NCBI GenBank assembly: GCA_903911455.1
Contig: CAIWDQ010000594.1
Coordinates: forward strand, 1 to 9,622
Origin: an uncultured bacterium
GTDB taxonomy: Bacteria; Bacteroidota; Bacteroidia; Bacteroidales; JACABE01
Direction: 5' to 3'
Length of the DNA: 9,622 nucleotides
The position numbers and the translations under genes are program-made. The notes under the pieces are model-generated. The model did no database searches, was not told the origin of the DNA, and saw nothing but the letters and a program-made list of their open reading frames with translations. This document shows positions 1-6,981 of the stretch, in pieces (positions within the stretch are counted from its first letter, which is position 1; each line of letters starts with the position of its first letter).

Positions 1-577
1 CACCTAATGATCTAAAATATATAACAATTGCTTCGTGAAGATTTAGCTCATTAAACCACTTATATATCTTAACCATTGCCATTCCACCTATCAAATACAT
101 TTCATTATAGGTATATATACCTCGCTCACTTATTTTAAGAGCAGTAAATTCGCGGGTAGCTAAAGTAGCCATCCAATAAACTATAAGAAATGATATACTT
201 AGGAATGGTAAACCGTATTTTCCTATCACACCTTCAAGCATTACTGTAATAAACAATGTAAGTAAAGCTGCAAAGACTAATATAATATAGAATTGGTAAT
301 TGGGTTGATAAGAGACTCCTAATCCTAATCCAACCAACAAACTATTGAAACCGTAATAACCTGCTTTAATGTTATTACGGTTAAAACCTATTAGATACGC
401 AAAAGTATTTGAAACAGTAACTGCAATTACTCCACTTATTCCTGCATATATATCAAGAAAAGTTACAATAATTAATAAACAGGCAAACAGAACATTATTT
501 GAGAAAAATATCTGAGTGTAGCTGTTTAATAAACTACTAATATAATGTGGAAATATGTATTTCAGTTTCTGAATCAT
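1..577 (-). CDS. Urea-transporter-family membrane protein (3' part missing at window edge)
   Basis: I translated this by hand from the ATG at 577. The frame stays open for 192 codons and runs off the window, so the C-terminus is not visible. The protein is very hydrophobic with several membrane segments. It matches the UT (urea transporter, PF03253) family as I know it: an N-terminal IFFSNN stretch (about residues 23-28), the glycine-rich signature GYYGFNSLLVGLGLG (73-87), and a later LPFLSISFLIVYW segment (123-135). UT proteins form channel-like pores for urea or related small amides in the cytoplasmic membrane. It is the last visible gene of the PqqD/ATP-grasp/decarboxylase operon, starting 12 nt after the decarboxylase stop, so it may carry the pathway's substrate or product rather than urea. 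Some Bacteroidota UT-like proteins carry an extra C-terminal domain (I recall an M23-peptidase-like one); whether this one does cannot be seen. Family call fairly sure, substrate unknown. Confidence 0.8.
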   Translation of the reverse strand, partial: MIQKLKYIFPHYISSLLNSYTQIFFSNNVLFACLLIIVTFLDIYAGISGVIAVTVSNTFAYLIGFNRNNIKAGYYGFNSLLVGLGLGVSYQPNYQFYIILVFAALLTLFITVMLEGVIGKYGLPFLSISFLIVYWMATLATREFTALKISERGIYTYNEMYLIGGMAMVKIYKWFNELNLHEAIVIYFRSLG

Positions 578-589
578 TATACTCTAATA

Positions 590-1948
590 CTATAGTTCAA
601 ACTTCTTTAAATGTTCAGGAACTTTTTCTAATGATGAGAAAGTTTCCATGCTTTCTCGTTCCCTAATTAAATGAACTTTTGAATTAGAATCAATCATAAC
701 AACATTTGGACGTAATGTAATAAATTGCATCCATTGTGTCATATTATAAGCACCTACTGTATGAATTACAAAATGATCACCTTTATTTAATAATGGTAGA
801 TCAATATTTTCTCTGATAACATCAATATTCATACAAAGCGGGCCATAAATCTGTGTAGTTTCAGTATAATGAGTAAAAGGTTGTGCAGGTGTAATCTTAT
901 GATCATACCAGAAAGAAGTAAATAAAATATTAACACCGACATCTATTATAGTATTCCGTTTACCTGAAGAAGTACGTTTATTTGCAACTACAGAACCTAA
1001 AAGATAACCGGCTTCATCAATCAAAGCACGACCAGTTTCAAGGATTAAAGTTGGAAGTTCACTATTTTTAAAATTAGAATTAAGTAATGTAGTTGTAATA
1101 GCTTCTGCAAAATCATCAAAAGAAGGAGTAACATCAAAACCTGGAAGATAAGAGCCTTTTAAAGTATTTTTAGATGCAAATCCACCACCCATATCAATAT
1201 ACTTTATTGTATGATTGTATTTCTGCTCAATCCCAATTGCCAGATCGGCAAGCTTAGAAGCAGCTACAGCATATGCACTTGCCGACAACATAAAGGTACC
1301 AATATGACTATGCAAACCCATCAATTCTAATTTCCCTGAACGCATTATTTTATTCAAAGCATCCCATGCCTGTCCATTCTCATAATTGAATCCAAACCTA
1401 TCCCACATAGGATAAATACCTGTATCCATGTTAACTCGAATTGCAACCTTAGGTCTTTTATTAATTACATCTGTTAATTCCAGAATTGTATATAACTCAT
1501 CTAAATGGTCAATATGAATTAAAGATTCATTTTCTATAGCCATTCTTAAATCATCTTCAGATTTATCCGGACCATTAAATATTATCTTCTTTCCACTAAC
1601 ACCATTAGCAATGGCTTTCTTATATTCAAATCCTGAAACTACTTCAGCCCATGAACCTTCCTGATGAAATACTTTGCAAACTGCATCAAGATAATTAGTC
1701 TTGTACGACCAGGCAAATTGAACTTTAGGATACCTTGTTGTAAAAGCTTTCTTAGCCTTTTTAATAGTTGACCTAATTGTACTTTCGGATATTACAAATA
1801 AAGGTGATCCATATTCTTTTATTAATTCTTTCACTGAAACACCATCAATCTGAGTCATTGGTGCATATTCGGTTCTCATACCGAATTTATTTGGCATTCC
1901 GGTTTCTAATTTCTTTATTATCGGACGTTCGTATCTTTGTTTTTCCAT
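590..1948 (-). CDS. PLP-dependent decarboxylase, diaminopimelate/ornithine decarboxylase family (fold type III)
   Basis: The 452-residue protein has the layout of a fold-type III decarboxylase: an N-terminal alanine-racemase-like barrel and a C-terminal beta domain. Visible landmarks are the PLP Schiff-base lysine K83 in SYKTN, RFGF (184-187), HIGT with H215, the phosphate-binding GGG loop (254-256), ETGR (304-307), GPLCMNID with C372 and D376, and GAY with Y401. These correspond to known DapDC/ODC active-site blocks. The block normally reading C-E-S-x-D reads C-M-N-x-D here, which points to a substrate other than plain meso-diaminopimelate. The family decarboxylates diaminopimelate, ornithine, lysine, arginine, or carrier-bound amino acids (BtrK in butirosin synthesis). 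It lies 32 nt after the ATP-grasp gene and 12 nt before the transporter gene, so it is very probably co-transcribed with both. Housekeeping LysA is possible but the operon argues against it. Confidence 0.85.
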   Translation of the reverse strand: MEKQRYERPIIKKLETGMPNKFGMRTEYAPMTQIDGVSVKELIKEYGSPLFVISESTIRSTIKKAKKAFTTRYPKVQFAWSYKTNYLDAVCKVFHQEGSWAEVVSGFEYKKAIANGVSGKKIIFNGPDKSEDDLRMAIENESLIHIDHLDELYTILELTDVINKRPKVAIRVNMDTGIYPMWDRFGFNYENGQAWDALNKIMRSGKLELMGLHSHIGTFMLSASAYAVAASKLADLAIGIEQKYNHTIKYIDMGGGFASKNTLKGSYLPGFDVTPSFDDFAEAITTTLLNSNFKNSELPTLILETGRALIDEAGYLLGSVVANKRTSSGKRNTIIDVGVNILFTSFWYDHKITPAQPFTHYTETTQIYGPLCMNIDVIRENIDLPLLNKGDHFVIHTVGAYNMTQWMQFITLRPNVVMIDSNSKVHLIRERESMETFSSLEKVPEHLKKFEL

Positions 1949-1980
1949 TTTATTAATCCAATTTAATTGTTTAAAATATA

Positions 1981-3024
1981 TTATAATTCTCCTATTGTTG
2001 ATATAGCCTGAAATTCTTCAATATCTACTATCATATCCCAGGCATATCTTACAAACATTTTTCCTTTTATATAATCTTTAAATGGTTCTACCTTTTCACC
2101 AAGTGCAAGGTTAACTAAAGCTTCGGGGATGTTCTGTCCAACACCTACTGCAAGGTATATCCATGCTGGCATACGAGGATTAATTTCCATAAGATAATAA
2201 TGATTGTCCTGACCTTTCATAAGTTCAAGTTCAAAGCCACCTCTCCATTTTGTTTTACTTACAAAATTGTGGGTAATCTCAAGCATCTTTTTATCATCAA
2301 TTGAAATACCTCCCCATGCTTTACCTTTATCTGTAATATATTGTTTACGCATTGGCACAGCAGCAATGGTATTTCCATTACCATCTCCCAAACCCGTAAC
2401 ATTATACTCAGTTCCATGTACAAATTGCTGAACTACGATAGGCAATCCCCATTTAGCACTTAGTTTATTGAAGTAACTCTTAGCTTGTTCAACATTATAT
2501 GCAATACCTGCATCATAATATTTGCCTTTGATAACCATCGGATAGGTAAATTCATTTGTTAGAGTATATAATTCGTTAGTTCCAAATATATTCTTACTAT
2601 CTGGAACTAATATATCATACTTCTTTCCGAATTCGGGTAAGTTTACTTTATGGCGTTCTTCAAACTGTTGCATAGTTGGCAGGAACATATGTATGCCCAT
2701 CTTCTTTAATTCGCCTTCAAGCTTCATAAAAGAGTAAAGCTCGGCATCAAAGTTTGGAATGATAACATCTAAATGCTCTTTCTCATGAATGTATTCAAGC
2801 CTTGCCATCAAGGCTTCAGTACCCGCAGTTGGATAAGGAACTTGATACGTTTTATCAACGACATCATGCATATATATTCCAGGCTCTAGTGATTCGTACG
2901 ATAAGCCTATGATCCTCACATCAAAGCTTGTTGCGTCACGCAATCCTCTAATTACAGAAATCCCCGGCCCCGGACTATCTATTGCATTTAATCCGCTGAC
3001 TGCAATATTAATTGTTTTTTTCAT
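1981..3024 (-). CDS. ATP-grasp family ligase
   Basis: The 347-residue protein has an N-terminal Rossmann-like pre-ATP-grasp domain; the glycine/proline loop SGLNAIDSPGPG lies near residues 10-21. An ATP-grasp fold follows. The nucleotide-binding lysine is probably K166 in MVIKG. The hinge region is QQFVHGTEYNV (199-209). The metal-binding acids are probably E267 in FELEL and E280/N282 in MEINPR, the canonical E-x-N-x-R signature. ATP-grasp ligases activate a carboxylate as an acyl-phosphate and join it to an amine, thiol or similar group; the sequence alone does not name the substrates. The start overlaps the last 17 nt of the PqqD-like gene, which implies translational coupling, and the decarboxylase gene follows after 32 nt. 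The pairing resembles BtrJ/BtrK of butirosin synthesis, where an ATP-grasp enzyme loads glutamate on a carrier and a DapDC-like enzyme decarboxylates it. That comparison is an analogy, not an orthology claim. Confidence 0.85.
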   Translation of the reverse strand: MKKTINIAVSGLNAIDSPGPGISVIRGLRDATSFDVRIIGLSYESLEPGIYMHDVVDKTYQVPYPTAGTEALMARLEYIHEKEHLDVIIPNFDAELYSFMKLEGELKKMGIHMFLPTMQQFEERHKVNLPEFGKKYDILVPDSKNIFGTNELYTLTNEFTYPMVIKGKYYDAGIAYNVEQAKSYFNKLSAKWGLPIVVQQFVHGTEYNVTGLGDGNGNTIAAVPMRKQYITDKGKAWGGISIDDKKMLEITHNFVSKTKWRGGFELELMKGQDNHYYLMEINPRMPAWIYLAVGVGQNIPEALVNLALGEKVEPFKDYIKGKMFVRYAWDMIVDIEEFQAISTIGEL

Positions 3025-3268
3025 CCTCTGTTTCTGTTAGATTAAGATGTAACAGTAAATTTGTGAAGTCAAAATAATCTTTCTCAAAGGTAGTTTCGTC
3101 AGTACTATAGTTATTTAATATAGTAGCTTTGATTTCCTCATAAGATTTATCCTCTTTAAGTAAGTTTATTATTTCAACACCAATAGGGTTTACTGAATAT
3201 GATTCGCCGTTTACAGGATTAAAAACGAATCCCATGTCGCTAATTGCGATGTTTTTATTAATTCTCAT
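3008..3268 (-). CDS. PqqD-like small protein (RiPP recognition element type), first gene of the operon
   Basis: This 86-residue protein has the PqqD/RRE layout: a short N-terminal strand block (INKNIAIS, residues 3-10), a turn with FNP...GESYSVNP (15-28), the hallmark G-V-E-I helix start (30-33), and a helical C-terminal half with DETTFEKDYFDF. PqqD-type domains bind leader peptides and present them to modifying enzymes. The gene overlaps the ATP-grasp start by 17 nt, so the two are probably made together. The protein ends in an acidic/polar tail (TETEDEKNN). A paralogue at 8533-8781 shares about 45 of 80 aligned residues. No serine in a phosphopantetheine motif is visible, so it is not an acyl carrier protein. 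No precursor peptide gene is visible next to it. Confidence 0.8.
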   Translation of the reverse strand: MRINKNIAISDMGFVFNPVNGESYSVNPIGVEIINLLKEDKSYEEIKATILNNYSTDETTFEKDYFDFTNLLLHLNLTETEDEKNN

Positions 3269-3413
3269 TGTATAAAATATTTAGTTTATTAACTAGTTTC
3301 ACATTAAAACAATAAATTGATTCAATGCCATATAATTACAAAATAAATTGTATTTATATTGTTTTAAATTTATCTTCTTCTTCAACGCTTTGTTTCACTC
3401 AATAATTTCCACT

Positions 3414-3421
3414 CAAAATTA
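3414..3421 (-). promoter_or_regulatory. Candidate -7 element for the PqqD/ATP-grasp operon
   Basis: On the minus strand this reads TAATTTTG, a full match to the Bacteroidota -7 consensus TAnnTTTG. The predicted transcript start is near 3407, giving a leader of about 139 nt before the PqqD-like start codon. A TTG lies upstream, but with a 23-nt spacer rather than the usual 19-21, so the -33 element is weak. In AT-rich DNA such 8-mers also arise by chance. Confidence 0.4.
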
Positions 3422-3507
3422 CTTTGCAATATTAACAAGTAAAACAATATTTGGTGTTATAAAATTAAAAGAAATTGTTATGATATTTATAAATTGTAAT
3501 AATCTTT

Positions 3508-3948
3508 TTATCGTAGTGGATGTTTAGGTCTTCTGTCAAAGATCAACCTTTGTTCATCATTCAATACTTTTCTTATATCCATATCATGAGCTATTTGCAT
3601 CTTCGCAATCTTAACTTTGAGCACTGCAATTTCGTCTACCACTTTATAAATAGCATCCATATCAGGATTCTTTACAGTAGTAAGTGAATTAAGTTTTGCT
3701 TCCTTTTCTTTAATTTCATTTTCTATTGGCAACACATCTTCACTTATTTTGAGCTGAAGTTTCTTTATACTTTCACTTTGTTCTTTAGTTAGATTTGGAA
3801 TACCGGGCAATACCGGAGGAGGAGGCAAAGGTTTTTGAAACTCATCTTTAGGAGGTTCTGGTCTGTTATTATCAACCTGAGCATTTAATAGACTGCTCAT
3901 CCCAATTATTAAAGCAACAATAATTGCTATGTTTCTTATTGTTTTCAT
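3508..3948 (-). CDS. Secreted Spy/CpxP-like (LTxxQ) protein
   Basis: The protein has 146 residues. An N-terminal signal peptide (about 1-23, cleavage after LNA) is followed by a proline-rich linker (29-52) and then a helical domain. This domain holds two copies of the LTxxQ-like motif that defines the Spy/CpxP family: LTKEQ (53-57) and LNDEQ (129-133). Spy-like proteins are periplasmic helical cradles that hold unfolded proteins or sense metals in envelope stress. It is the last gene of the sigma-factor operon, 46 nt after the membrane-anchored Spy-like gene, so it is probably an effector of that response. Family call is good; the chaperone role is inferred. I see no convincing intrinsic terminator just after the stop. 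Confidence 0.75.
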   Translation of the reverse strand: MKTIRNIAIIVALIIGMSSLLNAQVDNNRPEPPKDEFQKPLPPPPVLPGIPNLTKEQSESIKKLQLKISEDVLPIENEIKEKEAKLNSLTTVKNPDMDAIYKVVDEIAVLKVKIAKMQIAHDMDIRKVLNDEQRLIFDRRPKHPLR

Positions 3949-3994
3949 TATTTATTTATTTGTTTTAATTTTATTATTAATTCTTAATTATTAA

Positions 3995-4495
3995 TTATTC
4001 TTCCCTTCTTGGCGGTGGTACATCTGGACTTTTCGGGCGGATATTATCTAAAACATCTTTTAAAAGCGTTTTATATTTCTCTTGCTGATTACCTTCACAC
4101 AGACTTTTGATTTCTACAAGATGATTGTAAGTTATTCTATTTAATTCAGCATCCAAACTCCCTATAATATTAGTTAGAGAGTCAATCACAAGTTTATTTG
4201 TTACTTCGCTATAGATAGTATTATAAAGTAGTTGTTGAATTGAATCAATTCTAAGATGAACTGCTCTGGTTTCGTCCATAAATATTCTTTCTTGTTTCTC
4301 ATACGAAAGCTTTTGAACCGGATTAAAATCTAATTCATGAGCAATAAAATCAAATAGAACTTTCTCTCTTGGAACCATTGGATGCCTATGATTTGATGGT
4401 CGGCCCAACCATAATAGCGTAATAGTAGTAATGTTTAAAATAACTAAAACTATTATAGCTATTGTTGCAAATTTCTTTTCTTTAAAGTAATTCAT
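3995..4495 (-). CDS. Membrane-anchored Spy/CpxP-like periplasmic sensor or chaperone
   Basis: The protein has 166 residues: a short basic N-terminus, one membrane segment (about residues 9-30), then a soluble helical domain facing the periplasm. The block ELDFNPVQKLSYEKQ (54-68) is the LTxxQ-like segment of the family. Histidines at 36 and 38 just after the membrane helix and a single cysteine at 133 could be metal- or redox-related, but this is not established. The tail is proline- and charge-rich. Bacteroidota ECF operons often carry such an anchored Spy-like gene, sometimes called a periplasmic heavy metal sensor. It starts 9 nt after the anti-sigma candidate's stop, so it is co-transcribed. 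It could help control the anti-sigma factor by sensing misfolded proteins (inference). Confidence 0.7.
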   Translation of the reverse strand: MNYFKEKKFATIAIIVLVILNITTITLLWLGRPSNHRHPMVPREKVLFDFIAHELDFNPVQKLSYEKQERIFMDETRAVHLRIDSIQQLLYNTIYSEVTNKLVIDSLTNIIGSLDAELNRITYNHLVEIKSLCEGNQQEKYKTLLKDVLDNIRPKSPDVPPPRREE

Positions 4496-4504
4496 AATCC
4501 CTCC

Positions 4505-4831
4505 TTACTGATTGGTTAAACTATAATTATCGGTACTATTTGTAAAGAACGTACCAGAAAGTTCCTGTATCATACTTTCTCTCGTTTCTTTAGAGTTATT
4601 GTTGCTTTTGAGGTACGAATAGGAAACTCCGATATTTAATACAATTATCATTATAAAGAAAGCATATCTTAAAGCTGTATTCAAATTAAAAGAATAGACT
4701 TTATTAGTATTTAAAAGTTCAATACTTGCTTCAACTCTTGTCTGAAAATAGGCTGAACTTTTCACCTTAGGAAGTGCTTCAAGCAACTCCATAGTCTTTT
4801 CTGTTTTCTCTTTATAATTATTAGCATTCAT
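4505..4831 (-). CDS. Small single-pass protein, probable anti-sigma factor
   Basis: The protein has 108 residues. The N-terminal cytoplasmic part includes EKTMELLEALPKVKSSAYF, a leucine/acid-rich helix followed by a short P/A-x-x-F segment resembling the N-terminus of short Bacteroidota anti-sigma proteins. A single membrane helix follows at about 54-74, and the tail (75-108) is short and periplasmic. No zinc-binding H-x3-C-x2-C motif is present, so it is not a ZAS-type anti-sigma factor. The function rests mainly on position: it directly follows the ECF sigma gene (56 nt gap) and precedes the Spy-like genes by 9 nt. It would hold the sigma factor at the membrane until envelope stress releases it. 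Confidence 0.6.
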   Translation of the reverse strand: MNANNYKEKTEKTMELLEALPKVKSSAYFQTRVEASIELLNTNKVYSFNLNTALRYAFFIMIIVLNIGVSYSYLKSNNNSKETRESMIQELSGTFFTNSTDNYSLTNQ

Positions 4832-4887
4832 TTTTGGTGTTCTTTATTATTATGACGTATTGTTTTATTATTTCCTTCGGTTTGATG

Positions 4888-5427
4888 TTAATTATTTTTA
4901 TAATATTCTTCAAGATGCTTTCTTAACGACACTTTGGCTCTTGATAATAAAGATTCAACAGCCGATTCGGTTGTTTCCATTACCTCTGCAATTTCTTTCA
5001 TGCTTAAGTCTTCATATTTAGCCAAAGTAATAGCTATTTTCTGGTTAACAGGGATCAAATCCAAAGCGTTTATGAGGACTTGTTCTCTTTCTTCTGTTTC
5101 TATTTTCTGTAAAGGATCTAGGTTGGATTCTTTAATCTGATTGTGATCTTCATTATTTAAATGAAGAAGATTTTTTATCAAATCAATATACTTTCTGGTT
5201 TTTCGTTTCCTTAAAGCATCTAAAGATTTATTTACGGCAATACGATACAACCATGTAGAAAGGCTTGCTTCGCCTCTGAATTTATGATAATTAAGCCAGG
5301 CTTCAACAAATACTTCCTGAGCAATATCTTCAGCATCTTCCTGTTGATGCACAAACCCAAAGCAGGTATTTACTACCTTATCTTTGTAGTCCTCCACCAA
5401 TTGTCTGAATACTTCTTTATTGTTCAT
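4888..5427 (-). CDS. ECF-type RNA polymerase sigma-70 factor
   Basis: The 179-residue length is normal for an ECF sigma factor with only regions 2 and 4. Region 2 spans about residues 9-75, with the core-binding and -10-recognition signature EDAEDIAQEVFVEAW and the STWLYRIAVNKSLD segment. Region 4 spans about 118-170, with a helix-turn-helix in LSMKEIAEVMETTESAVESL followed by SRAKVSLRK. It is the first gene of a four-gene operon with the anti-sigma candidate and two Spy-like proteins, so it most likely drives an envelope-stress regulon including its own operon. No C-terminal sensor extension is present. The target promoter sequence cannot be derived from this window. Confidence 0.93.
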   Translation of the reverse strand: MNNKEVFRQLVEDYKDKVVNTCFGFVHQQEDAEDIAQEVFVEAWLNYHKFRGEASLSTWLYRIAVNKSLDALRKRKTRKYIDLIKNLLHLNNEDHNQIKESNLDPLQKIETEEREQVLINALDLIPVNQKIAITLAKYEDLSMKEIAEVMETTESAVESLLSRAKVSLRKHLEEYYKNN

Positions 5428-5695
5428 TTATTTTATTTAGCTCTTTAATTAGTATGATCTTAATAATTCTTTTGACGAAATTACTAATAATATCCTTCGC
5501 GGAGAAGAAATAATTAATAATTAATAATTGTTTTAAGGCGTGGTTTAAATATAAATGAGAAGAAGAAAGACAATATTTATTTTGATAAAACCTTATTTTT
5601 TAAAACTCCTTAATTTTATTCCTTTTTATTGCTTTGCACACCTATATTGTTTATATATTAAACTACTTTAAGATATTGTCAGTTTCTTTCTGTTT
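5428..5695. other. Intergenic region upstream of the ECF sigma operon
   Basis: This AT-rich gap of 268 nt separates the secreted SH3-type gene's stop from the sigma gene's start. On the minus strand TAATTTCG (5476-5483) is one mismatch from the Bacteroidota -7 consensus and could serve the sigma operon, but it is not convincing. I see no strong terminator hairpin for the upstream gene. Confidence 0.3.
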
Positions 5696-6364
5696 CTAAT
5701 CACATGTTTGAAGGAAATGAGTTATTTCCCATTTCCCTTTTATCTTCTTTATAACCATTTGGTAATCCGTTACTGCTTGTACATAATTAGACTTAACATA
5801 ACCTTTAATTTTTTTATCAAAACTTCTAATTAAATACCATTCATTAGATTTTAAATCAACATGTAATTCATTCCATACAACATCATAACTCAAAACAGCT
5901 AATGTTTTAGATTTCTCATCTGGTTTTTCTTTTAATTCTAAATTATTTAAAGTAATAACTAATAAGGAAAAATAATCTTCAGGTTGAATGTTTTTCAACT
6001 CTAACCCTGAAGTGTAAGGAAATGTATAAGAAATACCTTCATCCCATTTATTTGTAGTGAAATATCCTCCTAAGTCAGTAATTCTTTTCAATATTCTCCA
6101 TATATCAGTATTTGGAGAATTAATCTTCCAAATTAATTTGAAATTAGCTATTCCAGAATTATCTCCACAACTATTTTGTATTTTTTTATTAATTATATTC
6201 AATAAATATTCTTTGTCTTTATGCTCAATTATGAATTTTAATTTGTCAATAAAATGAATAAGTGAGGTGTCTTTAATTGTTTCATTTTTAGGTTGTAATT
6301 TCTGTGAAAAAATACTCCCATTTAATAATAAGAAAATTACAAATGATATTATGAATTTTTTCAT
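5696..6364 (-). CDS. Secreted protein with C-terminal bacterial SH3-like domain
   Basis: The protein has 222 residues. A clear signal peptide (residues 1-20, hydrophobic core IISFVIFLLL, cleavage after IFS) means it is exported. The middle part (about 30-135) is unrecognised; it has a single cysteine at 66 and an aromatic-rich segment WDEGISYTFPY. Residues about 138-196 look like a bacterial SH3 domain: NLELKEKPDEKSKT, a central strand, the EWYLIRSFDKKIKGYVKSNYV strand pair, and the G-Y-V ending typical of the fold. Such domains commonly bind peptidoglycan or peptides. The extreme C-terminus (KKIKGKWEITHFLQTCD) resembles the last strand of small lipoprotein-like families and carries a second cysteine. 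The gene stands alone with its own strong promoter. Precise function unknown. Confidence 0.65.
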   Translation of the reverse strand: MKKFIISFVIFLLLNGSIFSQKLQPKNETIKDTSLIHFIDKLKFIIEHKDKEYLLNIINKKIQNSCGDNSGIANFKLIWKINSPNTDIWRILKRITDLGGYFTTNKWDEGISYTFPYTSGLELKNIQPEDYFSLLVITLNNLELKEKPDEKSKTLAVLSYDVVWNELHVDLKSNEWYLIRSFDKKIKGYVKSNYVQAVTDYQMVIKKIKGKWEITHFLQTCD

Positions 6365-6390
6365 TTTCCTTTTTTTTTAAAAACTCACTA

Positions 6391-6420
6391 CAAAGATACA
6401 ACATATATATAGTATCTCAA
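6391..6420 (-). promoter_or_regulatory. Bacteroidota-type promoter of the secreted SH3-domain gene
   Basis: On the minus strand TTG (6418-6420) is followed after exactly 19 nt by TATCTTTG (6391-6398). This fits the Bacteroidota primary-sigma promoter (TTTG-N19-21-TAnnTTTG). The predicted start is near 6384, giving a leader of about 20 nt to the ATG at 6364. This is the best promoter in the window. Confidence 0.7.
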
Positions 6421-6580
6421 TTTATTTTATGATTATATTTTTGTATTTGGTGATAAATAATTATGGAAGTGCAATAAAAACGCATGTATAAGGCATACGT
6501 AATAAATAAGTGTAAGAAAAAAGAAAAAGCATCCTACTCATAATATAAATAGCCATTAAATTTATTTTGGAGGAGCACAA
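6421..6580. other. AT-rich spacer before the 41-bp array
   Basis: No gene is visible. A plus-strand TATTTTTG (6436-6443) fits TAnnTTTG but has no -33 partner and sits in AT-rich sequence. The last part (about 6561-6580, TTATTTTGGAGGAGCACAA) is the left border of the repeat array and is inversely similar to its right border. Confidence 0.4.
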
Positions 6581-6891
6581 AAAATATGAGAACCTCCCCA
6601 CGACTTCGTTTTGCCATCCTCAAAATATGAGAACCTCCCCACAACTACGTTTTGCCATCCTCAAAATATGAGAACCTCCCCACGTCTTCGTTTTGCCATT
6701 CTCAAAATATGAGAACGTCCCCACAACTTCGATTTGCCATCCTCAAAATATGAGAACCTCCCCACAACTTCAATTTGCCATCCTCAAAATATGAGAATCT
6801 CCCCACAACTTCAATTTGCCATCCTCAAAATATGAGAACCTCCCCACAACTTCGTTTTGCCATCCTCAAAATTTGAGTTGCTCCACAAATT
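6581..6891. repeat. 41-bp direct tandem repeat, seven full units and a degenerate eighth
   Basis: Units begin at 6581, 6622, 6663, 6704, 6745, 6786 and 6827, each exactly 41 bp. A degenerate last unit begins at 6868 and decays after about 24 bp. The conserved core starts AAAATATGAGAA, continues with TCCCCAC, and ends TTTGCCAT.CTC; changes cluster in the CAACTTCGTT section and single positions beside it. The junction CTCAAAATATGAG is a short inverted repeat (CTCA/TGAG) repeated in every unit. The period is not a multiple of three and no long frame crosses the array, so it is non-coding. There are no unique spacers, so it is not a CRISPR. The uniform period with scattered point changes suggests slipped-strand or unequal-crossover expansion. 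Confidence 0.95.
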
Positions 6892-6981
6892 AATAAAAGA
6901 GATAAATTTTGTGCGGTTTTAAGTCAAATGTTAAAAATTCAAAAAAAATTAATATATCTCAATATAATCAGAATTATTTAG

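Noticed and set aside
4934..5140. 68-codon plus-strand frame
   Set aside because: It lies wholly inside the ECF sigma gene on the other strand, whose family assignment is clear; the product has no recognisable features.
6057..6257. 66-codon plus-strand frame
   Set aside because: It is antisense to the secreted SH3-domain gene, which has a signal peptide and a strong promoter; the frame is a by-product of its AT-rich codons.
6436..6443. Plus-strand TATTTTTG promoter driving the 41-bp array
   Set aside because: A bare 8-mer in very AT-rich sequence without a -33 partner is not enough.
6581..6867. Each 41-bp unit read on the minus strand offers a 12-codon ORF (MAKRSCGEVLIF)
   Set aside because: Units 5 and 6 carry a stop after three codons and other units change residues freely, so the peptide is not conserved.
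6581..6891. CRISPR array
   Set aside because: Units are contiguous with no unique spacers, and no cas gene is present.
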